From: Puccinia triticina
Taxonomy: Eukaryota; Basidiomycota; Pucciniomycetes; Pucciniales; Pucciniaceae
Reading direction: 5' to 3'
DNA length: 64,000 nt
Assembly: GCF_026914185.1 (NCBI RefSeq)
Contig: NC_070559.1
Span: 1,736,001 to 1,800,000, forward strand
Part shown: piece by piece, positions 22,202 to 34,865 of the stretch
Layout: each line of letters begins with the position of its first letter
How positions within the stretch are numbered: the first letter of the stretch is position 1
Program-made: the position numbers and the translations under genes
The notes under the pieces: generated by a model
Seen by the model: only the letters and a program-made list of their open reading frames with translations
Told to the model about the DNA's origin: nothing
Databases searched by the model: none

Positions 22202-23474
22202 TCGTGCAATGGAAACACCGCAGTCCTAATCCAACTCTCAGCTAAATCTCCGTCTAGACCGTGGCTTGGACCCCGGTCCCCGGGTCCGCGCCCATCTCTG
22301 TCCGTTGAATTTCCATGTGCTTTTGTTTGGTCGTACATTCAAGTTTCCATCAGCAGCATATAAGCGCGCGTTATTTCTCCTCTCTCAGGAATGCACAAGC
22401 TTTCCAATGATCTCAGCCGCCCGGGCTTTCCGGCCATGCTGCTTTGTGGGCATTCTCTGACTGTCTGTCTATTTATACCACCACACCGCGCGGGTGCCAT
22501 GTACGGGTCCAGGTGCAAGAATTTGGGGAAAATGACACAAGGTACCCACAATCAGATGGGTCTGAACCCTGGCATCCCCATTGATGATTGGTCTGACTGG
22601 TCATTTGGAGGAGGTGTTACTCCCCTCAATGACTAGCACAGACCACTCATCAAGAGGTGTGAGTGATGTTATTCCCCTTCATGACTGGTCTGGTCATCAA
22701 GAGGTTGTGTTACTCCCCTTGATGACCGGTGTGGTGGTTGATTCTGGCGCGGGGGGCCAAATTGTCCAACAAAGTTTTGGGCTCGCGGTGCTGCGAGGCA
22801 CAAGGGTTCTGCAGGCAGCTGGGGCGGTGCAGGATCTTCAAACAGCAAAGGCGGAGCGGCAGAGCGCATATGCTAGGGGAGCGTGCGGTCAAAAGCAGTG
22901 GAGCGGAGAGGACTTGCTGAGTCCAGGCAGTCCAGCGTGGACTATCTAGAGCGGCGCGGTGATTGGGGGAAGCTGTGGCAGCTGAAGCGGGCTTTGTCAG
23001 CGGACATAGCTGGGGCGGAGGCAGCAAGTGGGATCCCAACATCGGAGGCTAGACAGGGGTGTGAATGATGGATGATCAGGAGTTTGGCGGCTGTCTTCAG
23101 CAAGCAGTGGAGGCTCAGATGACAACGTGGGAGCGGAGGCAGGCAGCATTTGTGGGATGGGAGGAGGATTTCTTTTTCTATTGGGTTATGACATGCGGCA
23201 GAGCTTTCTCTTTTTTCATTATCTACAGTGGGGCGGTGGAGATTTGTCTATATAGAGGGAGGGGGGGGGGGGGGGGGGGGGGTGTTCCTTCCTGCAGAGG
23301 GAGATCTCATCATGCTATCTTTTATGGACTTTTTATTATTATTACAGATTATTAATCTTTTTCTGCGGGTTGTGATTGCGGAGTTTCCTTATTATAGTTT
23401 ACTTATGGCTATTTCTTGTGGTTTTTGCAGTTTTTTACGGTGGTCTACTTTACTTTTCTGACATATTAATATTA
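22202..23474. other. Interval between solo LTR and Helitron, with palindromic array and G-run
   Basis: It contains a degenerate copy of the GACTGGTC/TCATCAAGAGG palindromic array at about 22573-22740, preceded by GGGTACC-like words as in the hAT elements further right, and a run of 22 G at 23261-23282. GC-rich open frames between 22740 and 23060 are not convincing. The array probably marks the left part of a decayed hAT-type element whose right end is at 26708. Confidence 0.4.
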
Positions 23475-24284
23475 CTAGAGGCCAATGTGGCTGCGCCGCT
23501 GTATGTGATGCCCCTAGAAAATCCTGCTCAAGCCAAACTTCAATTGTGCATGCATCAGTATCCTCAAGCTGATTTGGCAAGATTTGAACTGGACATGCCT
23601 AAGATTCAGGTTCAACTTACTATGATAACTAATGACAATTTTTATGTTTTTCCAACCTTCAAATTGAGGATTAGAAGAATTGGTGTTGCTTCACTGCTGT
23701 ACTTCTTGTTTGAGAGCGGCAAACTTAGCACAAGTCTCTCCTGGGAGACTTATTTAAGCTTGTCCCAAGGGTGGCAATTCCACAATTCAAACCTACTGTG
23801 AAAAAACTTCCAACAATTTACAGGGGTTTTATTGGAGCTGCACTGCCACTCTTGGAGTATGTAGATCTTTTGGTGGGGAGTTTGTTTTCACAAGAAGCCT
23901 CAAACAGCCATTTAAGACTGATTTTTCTTGTAGTTTATTGGTCTGGGATCTTGGACCCAAGTCATCTCCATCTATGGACCATTTTCTGCTTTTGCTCCAA
24001 CCACCTTATACTCCATCAACAATGAAATATTGTGGCACCAGCTTCAAATGGCCATCAATACCTCTTGAAAAATGTATGTATGTAGAACAAATCAATTTTT
24101 ATTAGCAAGTTGGCAAAGAGGAGTGAGGAGGACAGGATGCAGATCAGTGGACGCTAGAAAAAAAAAAAAAAAACCCTTGGCGTGCAGGAGTCAACGGCGG
24201 CTTGGGAGCGAGCGGGGGAAGGTAGTTAGCAGGAGAGGGATCGGGCGAAAGGTCGGGGGCCAAAGAAGCAGAGGGGGGAGGCGT

Positions 24285-24355
24285 GGTGGAGAGGATTGGC
24301 GGGAGGAAGAGGAGTGGCGGGAGGAAGAGGATTGGCGGGGGGAAGAGGATTTTGC
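24285..24355. repeat. 18-bp GA-rich tandem, 3-4 units
   Basis: The unit is close to TTGGCGGGAGGAAGAGGA, with two to three substitutions between copies. It creates the arginine/glutamate- and proline-rich open frames seen on both strands, which are not genes. Confidence 0.75.
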
Positions 24356-25844
24356 TGGAGGGGAAGTCGGGGCGAGAGGTTGGAGGCGGAGGGCAAGGGC
24401 GGGATGTTGGCGGGGTCAGCAGCAGCAACAGCAGCGGGGGTGGCCGACGACGAAGACAAAGACCAGAGCTTATTCCTACTAGCTTGACTCTTTGAGCGAC
24501 TCGACAGACGTGTCTTAGTTGTCTGTCGACGTTGGGCACGACGGATGGAGGGTTATTTGGGCGGCATGGGGGAGACGCATGTGGATGTTGGGGAGCCGGA
24601 CAGAGAGGCGACTGGGGCTGAGACAGCCTCCGTCGGCCTTCCGTCATCGGCCTCCTTCTCCAACACCGCTGGTCCCCCCTCATGTGGCATGGTTTCCTGG
24701 CTGAGTTGTGGTGCGCAGGAACAAGGTGATTTCCTCAAACAGGGCTCCCGTAAATTTAGCTTCGAGCCTGGCTAAGCTGCCCATCTGGCGGCCCGGTGTT
24801 CTTCTGCTGCTAGCTGGGGGACAAGCTTGGACTTCTTCTGCGGACAGGAGGGGAAGCCAAGCAGCTCCGTGCCTATGGCCGTGTTAAGCAAACGATAGTT
24901 GTGCGAGTTAGTGTCAAAGAATGTGTGGCTCTGTTTAGATACCCGCGGGGCGCTAGGGAATCCGACAACGTTGTGAGGGCGTGGGTTGCGTGTGCGGCTG
25001 GACGGTGGTAGCAGTGATCCAGTAAGTCTTGCGCTGGACAGGCAACACAGATTCACCCGCGGGAGCAGAGAACCTGGCGGGCTGGATGATTGGCGGCGCT
25101 GACTGTGACATGGCTGTTTGGTGGAGACTGGCAAGGGGAAGTGTGGCGTACTGGCAGGTGGGGACTGCTAGGGTTGTCCAGGCGAGGTCTGGAGGGTTGT
25201 TGCTTTCCCAGCTTTTCCCATCTTTGCTCAAATCTAGAGCTCAGGTTGGTGTCTGTGTCCCAACTGGGCAGCACCGGTTAGTCAAATGGTCTGGGCTGAG
25301 CGGGTGTCTGGACAATGGTTGACCTGGCCAAGTTGAATTTGGCAGGTTCCCGAGCACAAGGAAGGGTGTGCGGAGTCGGCGTATGTAAAGGTTGTCTATA
25401 AAATGGGGGCACTCCTCAAGCTTTAATCCCCAGGCTGTCCCCCATTGTAGCAGGGCTACAAGAGTTCAAGTGACACGCGCCCATACTATGAGCGTGCTGT
25501 ACACGCTAGGTACTTCCCACTCCGGCCTAGCGCAGGAGTTAGGGAAGCCGACGTATGTACGTCACGCGCAATAGGCGCGCAGTATCTGTCTTAGAGTATT
25601 TCCATTTCATATTATGTTACAACACCATTTGTACGTGTTATGTCCCTACTGTTGAGATACTTACTCAACAGGGTTTCCATTTGATTTCCTCTCTCGTTGT
25701 CGGCCCTTATAAAAGGGCCTCTCTTTCCCTCGTTGTTTTCATCATTCATCTTCATACAGACAAAATCTCAGACTTCTTACTGTTACATCCATTACTGCGT
25801 GTTGCACCTACTACGCCGCAGACCCACATTCTTAGACCTGTAGC

Positions 25845-26219
25845 CTGCCCGTCTACACCATGCTGTAATTCCAGCCGGGGGTCAGTCTCAACACCCTCCG
25901 CTGTTGCGCTTGCGCAGTCTGAGGGGTAATATTTGTTGGCCCCCCTTTGCATAATGCCTTTACTGCGCGCGCTGGGGGTCATCCACCCACCTTTTTTCAA
26001 CCCTGCTAGACAGGGATGGAAGGTGGGCCCGGGTGCATCAGCTTGCTGATGCTAGCGGGCTGATTGTAGTTTTTTCATTTTTTCTGAGTGTCTTATAATT
26101 TTTGTAGATTTTAGATTGTGTAAAGGGGAAACCCATGACATTTTTTTCTGATTTTGTACATTTCTAGGGGGAACCCTTGATCTTTCATTCTATTTTTCAC
26201 TGACTTTAATATACTTGGA
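25845..26219 (-). repeat. Helitron 5'-terminal repeat, copy 3
   Basis: It shares the CCCCTTTGCATAATGCCTT and GGGGGAACCCTTGATCTTT blocks with copies 1 and 2. It is more diverged at its outer end (TTTAATATACTTGGA) and carries an extra GCATCAGCTTGCTGATGC palindrome near 26035. Confidence 0.7.
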
Positions 26220-26708
26220 TTAATTATTCTTGCTCTACGGAATTCTTTTCCTTCTGCGGAGTTATTTGCACGCTTATGCTACGCTGAGTTCGGACTTCCC
26301 TTGAGCACTTGGGATTATCTTGTGTGAAAAGGGTCTGCTCCGGTCATTTCATACCAGAGACCACCTATTTCTACCACACCAGTCTGGTTATTGAGAGGTG
26401 GTGTTACTCCCCTCAATGACAGGCACAGACCAGTCATTGAGAGATGTGACTCACCTAGATGACCGGTCTGTGCCCTTCATTGAGAGAAGGTTTGAGTCCC
26501 CTCAATGACCGGGACAGGCCGGTCATCAAGAGGTGTGAGTCCCCTTGAAGGCCGGCACAGACAAGCTGTGAAGGGTCAATCATAGGTGGTACCTGTGGTG
26601 CACGCCAAAAGTACCGCTGTTACCCGCCCGCAGGTGCTGTGTATGGGTACGGGTGTCTGAAATTTGCAAAAAATGCTGTGTGTACCAGGGTACAATTGGC
26701 AATCTCTA
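26220..26708. mobile_element. Right end of a decayed hAT-type element with palindromic array
   Basis: Four to five degenerate GACCGGTC/TCATTGAGAGG units (26385-26585) precede a GGGTAC-rich segment and end with TTGGCAATCTCTA at 26708, the inverse of the TAGAGATGGCA terminus of the element at 34672. The matching left end was not found. The Helitron 23475-26219 may lie inside this element. Confidence 0.45.
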
Positions 26709-27290
26709 GTTTACATCTTGTTATAACCTAGACTTAGTATAAAAACCAGAGCAGAGTAGTTTTACTATGTACTTCTGATTCACACCACTGTTTTCTTGGT
26801 TTGAGTGGGGAATGTTGCACTCTTTATAGCACAGTTGGAAGCCACCTTTTAAAGGATGAGCATTGCCCAGGTCAATCATCAGTCAAAGACCTTTCTCTCT
26901 TTCTCTCTTTCCTCTCTACTGTTTGTATTTAACTATCCAAACAAATCAAACAGTGACCAGCATTTTATTTTTTGTGAAAACCTTCAACCTCAGCACTACA
27001 AGAGAAATTGTTGCAACTGCCATCCGCGCAAACTCAAGCGCAGCAGGTGGTTTTTAGCTGAACCTCTGTCATAGGTAACTTCAAGAAAGCTTCAATGCAC
27101 ATTGACAAAAAGAAACATCATTATGCAGTTTGGTAGACTTTGAGAGTTTGAATAGAAATCATCCTGGAGCATCTTGTGTTTCAACTGACAGTGGTTGTGT
27201 GACTTTTTCTTGCAGTGCAGGCTTCAGCATATCAAAATCCGGTGTTTTTGAATTGCAAATAATAGGCCTCAGCAAATAAAGTCAATGAAA
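26709..27290. other. Downstream of copy B, no gene seen
   Basis: This is AT-rich unique sequence. Small open frames at 26856-27074 have no recognisable features. It probably includes the 3' region of the minus-strand gene. Confidence 0.4.
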
Positions 27291-30103
27291 TTAAGCAATC
27301 CTGTTGTGATTTGATGAAATAAGGTCACAGCAATTTTTTAAACAATATTTCCCTCTAGAGCTAAGTTTTTCCTCCAATATTCTAATTCCTATATCCCAAA
27401 AGAGTTGATCATGCCACCATATGGGGGTAGAGCTATTTACATTTTCAAATTGATCTTTGCACCAATAACGTATCAGCAAGAGAGATAATTCAACCATTTT
27501 GGAGTGTGATTCTGAGTCACTGAAGTAATCAATGAGCAAAAGCTGAACTTTAGTAAAATCAGCAGTACAAGGAGGCTGTGCAAGAACATCCCTATCATCT
27601 AATGCAAAATGTCCAAATATTGGCAATCCGTTGGTGGTTTGTTTTGTGAGGATATTCATTTGGATCCATTTGATGAAGGGCTGTCCTTGGGACTCTCCTT
27701 TGAGTATGATTTTGTCCAATTCATCACTGCTTTTCAAGGCAATGTAACATGCTTTTAAGTTGATTATCAATGTAAATAATTTGCAATAAAGATGTCTATT
27801 GTCAGGAACCTCTCCAGTATTCATCATAATCCAGCTGAATCCTTCAACACCATTCTCTTCATTTTTCCAAAGCCATGCAAGCCCAATTGGAATATCCCCT
27901 GCCTCATTCTTTATCATCTTTCTTTGATTGACTTTTCCAGATAAAAGATTTTGGAAATTATCTAGAATATCCTGTTCTTCCTTGTCAAATTTCACTTCCA
28001 GTCTTACCCTGAAGGATCTGGGTTTCAATTTTTTTGAAAATCCATCACTTGTCCAGAGATTCATGTCACACAGCTTTCTGAATTTGAGATATTCATTGGA
28101 ATTACCATATTTGATATTTTCTGGAATTTCAATATTTTTCTGAATTCCTTCATGCATTAAGATTTCCAACGTGTGTAACACATCCCTCCCCCCATAACTT
28201 CTCAACTGGGTAAATAATACAGGCTCAAATTCTTCATAATAAAATTTGGTTATCAACAAAGATTTATTTACTGCTTCATTTGGATTCATCATTTTTGATT
28301 GATGCCTCAATTTTTGTGATAAGTATTCCAGCAAAATCAACTGAATTTGTCCAAAACTCTTCTCCTTAATATCCTCCAAATTTCCAAAGATAGGAAGTTG
28401 ATTTCCTCTGGGATTAAAAGCTTCTTCAAAAATAAAATCAACTATCTTGCTATGAGATTTGTACTCATCTTCAAAATTCCTTTCAGTTGGTCCAAGTTCT
28501 ATCAAAATAGATGTATTGATCAGGATGGTCCATCTAATCAATTCTTTGAACTTCCTCAATGTTTGTGTGCGGGTTCGAAATTCCTGATTGTATCTTTGGC
28601 TCTGATCTTCCTTTTTTTCCCCTTTGCTGATGGGCCTGATTGTGTACAATTTGTCTGAGCCTCTTTTAGTTATCTTCACTTGATACCTCTCTGACAAAGG
28701 GGTATCAATCAATACTCCATTTGCCTTTTTCTGATATATTTCAAAGAGTTTTTCTTGGAATTTCTTGGTGAATCCTCCCAAGAACCTATCACTAAGTTTA
28801 TTTATTTTTTGAAGATTATTCTGATTTACCAGCTCACCATTGCCTTCTCTTGACAAATTTAGATCAACACCAGCCTTGATGATGCTCTCTGGGGAGAACA
28901 TTTCTTGATGGGATGGATTTGCATTCTCATTTTCCATCTCATAATGGGTCATTTTGTTGGAATAAAATCTGTTGGTTTCTATTTGTAGAACTTGAGAAAA
29001 ATCCTCAGAACTTTGAATTAGTCCTGAAAGAAAAGAGTCCAAAAAATTAGGAGAACATATCATAAAGTTCCTAGCAGATACCTGTTTTTTTGTGATTCCT
29101 ACTCACTTTCATGATTATTGTACTCAACCTGAGGGGGATCCTGGATTTGAAGGTGAATTTTAACAGAAGTAGAACCTGTTCCATTCAAATCTATATTTTC
29201 CACTGGTAGATCTAAAAACGATAGCCATGCTGGATCAAAATCTCCAATTACCAATTCTGGTTCTGATAGCCAATTTGCATATGCAGCATTCTTATTTTTT
29301 TCCTGAGGGTTTGATGCCAATTTTGGTGGGAATAAAAGAGAGGATTTCCCCTTAGCTAAGCTTTCAGGGAGCACATCACCTTGAGATAGTGGTGGGACAA
29401 GAGGAATGGGTGATGGTTTTGGGGGAGGGCATGGATTGCAAGCAAATTGGCAATCAGTCAAGTGATGATTTTCAGTGTTTTGTCGCTCTGCTTCAACTTT
29501 GACAAATTGGTTAGCAATACTGCGACCACTCCAGAGGAATACAAGCTTGGTGGGTCATTGCCCAAGAAAAATCTTTCTCTCTTACCTGCATTATGAGTTG
29601 GAAGGGACATCTGACCATGATGGCTGCTAGTGCTACTATCATTACAGGTGAAATATGACTCAAAGCTTGGCTGTGAACATGTCCCAACATGATCATGTGG
29701 TGTAGTCTTTTGTCTTTTTCCAACATTTGAAATTGAATAAGTTTCTGGATTCCCTGCTTAAGAATAGAAGAAAATTAGAGCAGCTGAGAACAACATTTTG
29801 AGCACTAGAAAAACAAATCTTACCATTATAGCTATGTTTGGGGTTGTACAGTTCTGACTGATGCGCTCCAACCCCTAAGAAGTCTGGTTGGAGGGTGTTC
29901 AGTTGATTTTCCATGGGGTGCTTCCCGTTGGTCAGGCTTTCTTGGTTTAACACATTGTGCCACACACCTTCTTGGCCGCAGGGAAGGCTAGATGGAAACT
30001 TATGATTTGTTGCTGAATCTGCAAGTCTTGAATAAGTGAAAGTAGCTCTGAAAGCCCAGTAACCAAGCAAAAATTGTGCAAGATGATGACAATTTGGGAT
30101 CAT
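27291..30103 (-). CDS. Unknown multi-exon gene, copy B
   Basis: Exons are inferred from conservation with copy A and from splice signals: 30103-29824 (donor GTAAGA), 29753-29586 (CAG acceptor, GTAAG donor), 29487-29107 (CAG acceptor, GTGAGT donor) and 29023-27291 (CAG acceptor, TGA stop). Two internal exons are multiples of three, and all junctions keep one phase, giving about 853 residues from the Met at 30103. Conserved stretches include RFLGGFTKKFQEKLFEIYQK, GPTERNFEDEYKSHSKIVDF, NPRGNQLPIFGNLEDIKEKS and GFSWIMMNTGEVPDNRHLYC. No signal peptide, membrane segment or known domain is evident. The true start is probably further upstream (see 30113-31277). It is judged the better-preserved member of a lineage-specific family. 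Confidence 0.6.
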
Positions 30104-30112
30104 TTTGAAATA

Positions 30113-31277
30113 CTAGTTTGCTGCAATAGTGAGTTCTTTGGAGTTAGTGACTCTTAGGTGCAAGCAATTTCCACAATATGAGTCAAGGAAGAAAATGAAA
30201 AGTCTCCCAGGTTTGTCTGTCAAGCAAGAATTCAAGCCCTGGCTTAGATAGATCCCAATGAATACTATTGAATTTGATGTTGGTAAGCTCCTTGTGTGGG
30301 GCTCAGCTGCCTGATTTGACACTGCAAAGTCGGGGGGCTGCAATGCTACCAGATCTTGGATTAGAGGTTGGTTTAACATATTGAGTAGACATTTTCTGGA
30401 ACTCAAAATTAAAGTGTTTCAAACTGATTGAATGGACTCCATACTACATTTTCCAGCTAGTGTACCATGCATAGAGAGAAAAGTATTAATACAGTTCAAA
30501 GAATGACATTTACTCTGTCTTGACAGATAGGGGTATAGAACTTGATATGTTATTTGAAGGTCTTCAGCCCCACAAATATTTCCCTTTACAAGGTTTTTCC
30601 AACAGATCTCTAGTTCCCAATTGGATTCTATTTCATTAGGCATAGCTTAATCTTCTTGCACATCCCATACCCTTATAAATGCTACCAGCACAATTAACAC
30701 CATAAACAATTTCTGTCCGTGTGTCTACTAGCAAAGAAAAAATCTCTCCTACATCTATTTCAAGTGCACTTGCCACATTACCAAGAACACTTTGACCTGA
30801 ATGGCTGCAACTTGAATGTATTCTATTGTTGGATATATTCCCCTGAATGGTGGAAACAATAGTTGATATCAATGCAGAAGCTAGCAGCTAATTTGATATA
30901 TATAGGCAGAGACACAAATTGACACATTCATCATCAATGGTTACAGAGCTTGATTGATCATCTTTTAGTCTAGTTGGACCTCATAGACTGAGGCTTACTG
31001 GAGCAATTGTCAGAATCAGTTCTTATCTTACCTGATGCTGTTTTGAGTTTCTATGCCAAATGAACAGTCTTGTTCTGGACTATTCTACATGCTCATTAAT
31101 CCTTTGAATAAGAATCAGAAATTTTATCATTCTCACCACCAATCTTGGAAACATTGGAGTACAGAGTTCCCAATACCTCAACCTTATACTTGCCAGCACC
31201 TTGCCAACAGCTTTGATGGAGTGGAGTGCTAAAATGCCCATGGTTTTCTCAGAAATCAAAAAGACATGAAGGTACAC
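30113..31277 (-). CDS. Candidate 5' exons of copy B
   Basis: Four protein-like segments precede the main gene on the same strand: 31277-31080 (hydrophobic, MYLHVFLISEKTMGILALHS), 30872-30638 (GNVASALEIDVGEIFSLLVD), 30643-30419 (PNEIESNWELEICWKNLV) and 30406-30116 (QPPDFAVSNQAAEPHTRS). Copy A keeps similarity to the last three from about 8030. Frame changes between segments imply introns or decay. One possible short intron runs from a GTAGTA donor near 30450 to TTCCAG near 30390. Exact joins could not be settled. Confidence 0.35.
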
Positions 31278-33103
31278 TATAAATAAGGCAACTGTGATTT
31301 AAAATAAATCACAAGTACTGGTACTGGATTATGATCAAAGACGAGCGTGGATCCATCGGCCTTCATACTTCCTGTGAAGTTATATTGATCCTGTTTTCAG
31401 CTAGGGGTTTACCCAATATTATAAAAGATACCAGGCCTTAAGGGCGGGTTCTGCGGCCGACGTCAAGCACTCATCAGAAAGGGACAGGGTCTTAAGTGAT
31501 TTTCCGGGTCGGGACGGTGCGAAGAATTTGAGAGTATTGGTAGGGTGGAATGGATATGTGCAAGCAGTCTGGCGAGACTCGACGAATTGAGACGTGGAGG
31601 AACCTTATCTCCTGCGCTGATAAGGTGAATGTCGTGCTAACCCAGATTACTGAGGGAAAGAGCAAGGCTCGAGAGCAGGAAAGTGAAGTTGTTGATCAGG
31701 AGTTTGATCATCGAGAGATCGATTGACCTGAGATTAGATTATGAGCTGAAAAAGACTCCTTGGAGAGTTGAAGTTGGCGCGTCAGGGTCTCTTGCTAAGC
31801 GTTTTTGGGCATTTCACTGGAACCGATACAAGCAATGTTGGAGTAGAGGTTGATGAACAAGGAGGGGACTGACATGTCGAAGGGACGGCCGTGCGACGGT
31901 ATTTCGTTGGTTGGTCGTAGAGTGCGATTCTTAGATGGTCAGACTGGACCGTGGTCAACGGGCGTTGAAAGCGCAATGGCTGCGAGATCGAGGAGATGAT
32001 GTGATGCTGGCGGAGGGGGAGACAGATCGGTTGAGACGGGCTGGAATGTACAAACGCGAATGTGGCCAGCCAGGCTTGGGGTTCTTCGACTAGACTGGCG
32101 GGGTGAAGTTGGCGACAACGCTGGATTCTGTATCATGGGTCAGGGTTGATAAGGGGAATCAAAAGTTGGGTTGAGGGTAACCAAGGCGGACCAGGTTGGA
32201 CGACTTGATACAAGTCCCTGCAGGCCTCCGGCAAGCCATCGGGCCCAATAGCTGCGAAGGGCTTTGTTCAAGAATACCTGCCGAGTTCATAGGGAACAGT
32301 GAATATACAGAAAGGATATATTAGACTGCTGTGTGCTTTCCATACTCACTTTTGTCACTTGTTTATTGGGCAAATTGGCTACCCGGGATAATTTCAACGG
32401 ACGTGGGCAAAATAGCGTTACTTTGCTTTGCTTTCCTTGACGGTCACTTTTCTCAAGTGTTGTGCCTCGGAGTCCCGCGACGGAGGAATTTGATGATGTG
32501 CAATTATCTCTCGTGCATGTTAGTTGGGCGGAGTCTCAGTACTTCATCGGTCAAGTGATAGGGGTCGCCCTATTAGATAAAAAAAAGAACACATATTAGC
32601 TCGACCCAATATCATTTGGGCGGGTCAGGAGGACTAGAAAGAATGATTGGACACACGTGAAAGAGCTTGATAAGTTTTCATGAGGAGTCCAAAAGAGCAA
32701 GGTCAATGGTTGGTGCTCAGCCCATAGCTGTACAGCCTATACGGCCACTTGAACATCGGGTAAGCTAATTTGTGTTTCCCAAGTAACGGCGAAAGTCGAG
32801 GGTCAGGGGAGCAACTGCTTGGACCAAACGTTTGCGGCGACCACACCTCGTGAGTGGAATTGGCCCTGGGGCCGACTGGGGCGTATGAACGTTGCAGTAA
32901 CAATTCGTCTTGGAGCTGAGATATTTTCTCGATCAGTCAACTGTTCTATGATCTCAGAGCATTTCTGGGTAGTATGTACTCAACATCCCAAGTGTGACTG
33001 TAGGACGATATGAATTGACCTTGAGCCTCCGCCAGTTGTTTCAACTGCTTTGGCGATTATCTTGGTGTCCACTGGATATTCTGTTTGGAGGTGAATGGTT
33101 GAT
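31278..33103. other. 1.8 kb with no supported gene
   Basis: Base composition shifts to more GC-rich from about 31440 to 32300 and then becomes mixed. Short open frames on both strands have no recognised motifs. It may contain decayed host or captured sequence. Confidence 0.35.
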
Positions 33104-33266
33104 TTATGGTATTCAAAATTGCATATGCCACTGTTTACATAAAATCATAAAGCCCATTTTGGCTGGGAGATGTCAGCGTGCATAAAACTCAGAGTGACAT
33201 CTCCCAGCCAAAATTGCAGTTTATGATTTTATGTAAAAAAATCTTATGCAATTTTGAATACCATAA
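33104..33266. repeat. Fold-back element, about 70-bp arms
   Basis: The left arm reads TTATGGTATTCAAAATTGCA, then TTACATAAAATCATAAA, then TTTTGGCTGGGAGATGTCA. The right arm is its inverse complement, ending TGAATACCATAA. The loop is about 20 bases (33178-33196). It is a strong long hairpin of the fold-back MITE type and has no coding capacity. Confidence 0.85.
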
Positions 33267-33289
33267 TTGTGATTGTTTGTATTTGTGAG

Positions 33290-33380
33290 CCGGGCTCAGG
33301 TGTCTTATTTGGAGAGCGTCCCTTCGGGCCGCGGGGTCGGGCCCCCCCGACCCTCCGATTGAGAGGCTTAGTTAAGCTTG
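33290..33380. repeat. Dispersed GAGGGACTTAGTTAAG-type module, outside copy
   Basis: It is a GC-rich block with CCTTCGGGCCGCGGGGTC.. followed by GAGAGGCTTAGTTAAG. Related modules occur at 34125-34260, 50680-50775 (inverse), 58055-58160 and 58530-58648 (inverse). The family is unidentified. Confidence 0.4.
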
Positions 33381-34432
33381 CTCAGGTGTGTTGCTGCGCT
33401 TAATGTCGCCTCACAGCTGCGCAATCCGCTGCGCTTTGGTGTCCCGAGTCCCGACACCCCGCGGTTACCGGGACAGCTGCTCTTGTCTTGCATCTCATAC
33501 AGCTATATCAGAAAAGCTTGTGTAACTAAGGCCCCATTTATAAACAAATATTCGAGTTTTATTTTGAAAGTATTCAAAAACAATTTTGAAACAAAAACAA
33601 AATCAAAATGAACGATTTTTGATTTCAAAAATCTCTTGGGCAAGCTTCAAACAACAGGGTGCACATATAAACATTTGTGCATCCCTGACCGAGTAGCCTG
33701 CCGGAGTGGGTAGGTAGGGGCAAGATATCTGTGACACGGGCCAGGACAGCTGGAATACAGCTCCAGGACCGGAACTTGAACCGGATGCTCCGCTGGCCCA
33801 GGAGGTTTCCTTGTGTGAGTACAATGTTCCTTGCTTGCCAAAGACCTCAGCAAGCAGGTCAGACTATGTACTGGCACCAGTTTGGACCGGTAGGTTTGAC
33901 AAGTCCTCGGAGCGGCCTGTGCAAGCAGTTCTTGGACATGACCATCACCAATCGGCCCATCTGCTTGGACAGGCAAGTCCAACCTCTTGTTGGACCGCCA
34001 TATCCCAGAACTAGGTTGGCTAGAGGAGTTGTTGGACATGCCGGTCCAAGAATTGGTGGTATGTATATATAATGTACCCATTTGCAACCTCTGCCAACCC
34101 AGTACAGAAATTTGAATGGGGAGTAGTGGCCTGGCCTACCTTAACTAAGTCCCTCTCTATGTGGAGGGGGGACACCGTCCTGCAGGGACCCTCCAAAGGA
34201 GAGAATTATGCGCTATGTTAACCTTGTGGCCGAGAGAATTACAGAAATGCTGTTTTTTGATGTTTTGTAGCAGCACCAATTCTCATTGGGTGATTAGGTG
34301 TTGGGGGAACAAGAGATGCAGAAGACCATGGAGAATATTCCTAAACATTTTTCAAATTTTTTGAAGCCTTGAGTGGCACTCAAATTACTTTCTTATGACC
34401 ACCATCATCACTGTCAGCATATTTGACTGGGA

Positions 34433-34603
34433 TGAAGTCAACCCAGTTTAACTGGGATGCACTCAACCAATTTAAAATGAGTTGATCTCATCCGATGAAA
34501 TATAAAACCAAGGGGGGTACCTTGGATTTATATTTCATCAGGTGAGATCAACCAAGTTTAAATTGGTTGAGTGCATCCCACTTTAACTGGGATAACCTCA
34601 ACC
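34433..34603. repeat. Fold-back segment, about 60-bp arms, 6-base loop
   Basis: TGGGATGCACTCAACCAATT.. through GATGAAATATAAAACCAAGG is mirrored, after GGGGTA, by CCTTGGATTTATATTTCATC.. through AATTGGTTGAGTGCATCCC. Outer TTTAACTGGGAT words extend the pairing. It lies inside the Harbinger-type element and could be a separate small insertion. Confidence 0.8.
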
Positions 34604-34865
34604 CAGCCAATTATGCTGGTAGTGCATGTCTACTTCATCCTTCATTACACATCTTGCACTGTACAGGATCCTAGAGATGGCATATGGCACCCGGGTACCT
34701 GTGGCGGGTGCGGGTATGTACCCCCCTGTTTTTTCACAAATTCCTCACACCCGCACCCGCACCCGGCACCCGCCATGAGAGGTACCCGGGTGCAGAGGGG
34801 GAGTTACCCGGGTGCCAGGCACAGGTACCCGGGTATCACCTTTGGTGGCTGGCTGAGAGGTGTTG

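Larger units (their letters stand above)
23475..26219 (-). mobile_element. Helitron, 2.75 kb, non-autonomous
   Basis: The left end is CTAG (23475-23478) after host A, with a slightly diverged hairpin segment (GGCTGCGCCGCTG). The right end on the plus strand is ACTTGGA (to 26219) before host T, so the 5' terminus on the minus strand is TCCAAGT. The 5'-terminal repeat lies at 25845-26219. The interior holds an A-run (about 24158-24173), a GA-rich tandem (24285-24355), and minus-strand coding-like pieces around 25230-24640 (such as HTFFDTNSHNYRLLNTAIGT) in shifting frames. These may be a captured and decayed gene that is not recognised. Confidence 0.7.

Noticed and set aside
24144..24683. Proline-rich 179-codon minus-strand frame and its arginine-rich plus-strand counterpart
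   Set aside because: Both are products of a GA-rich tandem and an A-run, with no domain or splice support.
33300..33530. Ribosomal RNA fragment suggested by GC-rich text
   Set aside because: No recognisable rRNA core sequence; part of it belongs to the dispersed GACTTAGTTAAG module.
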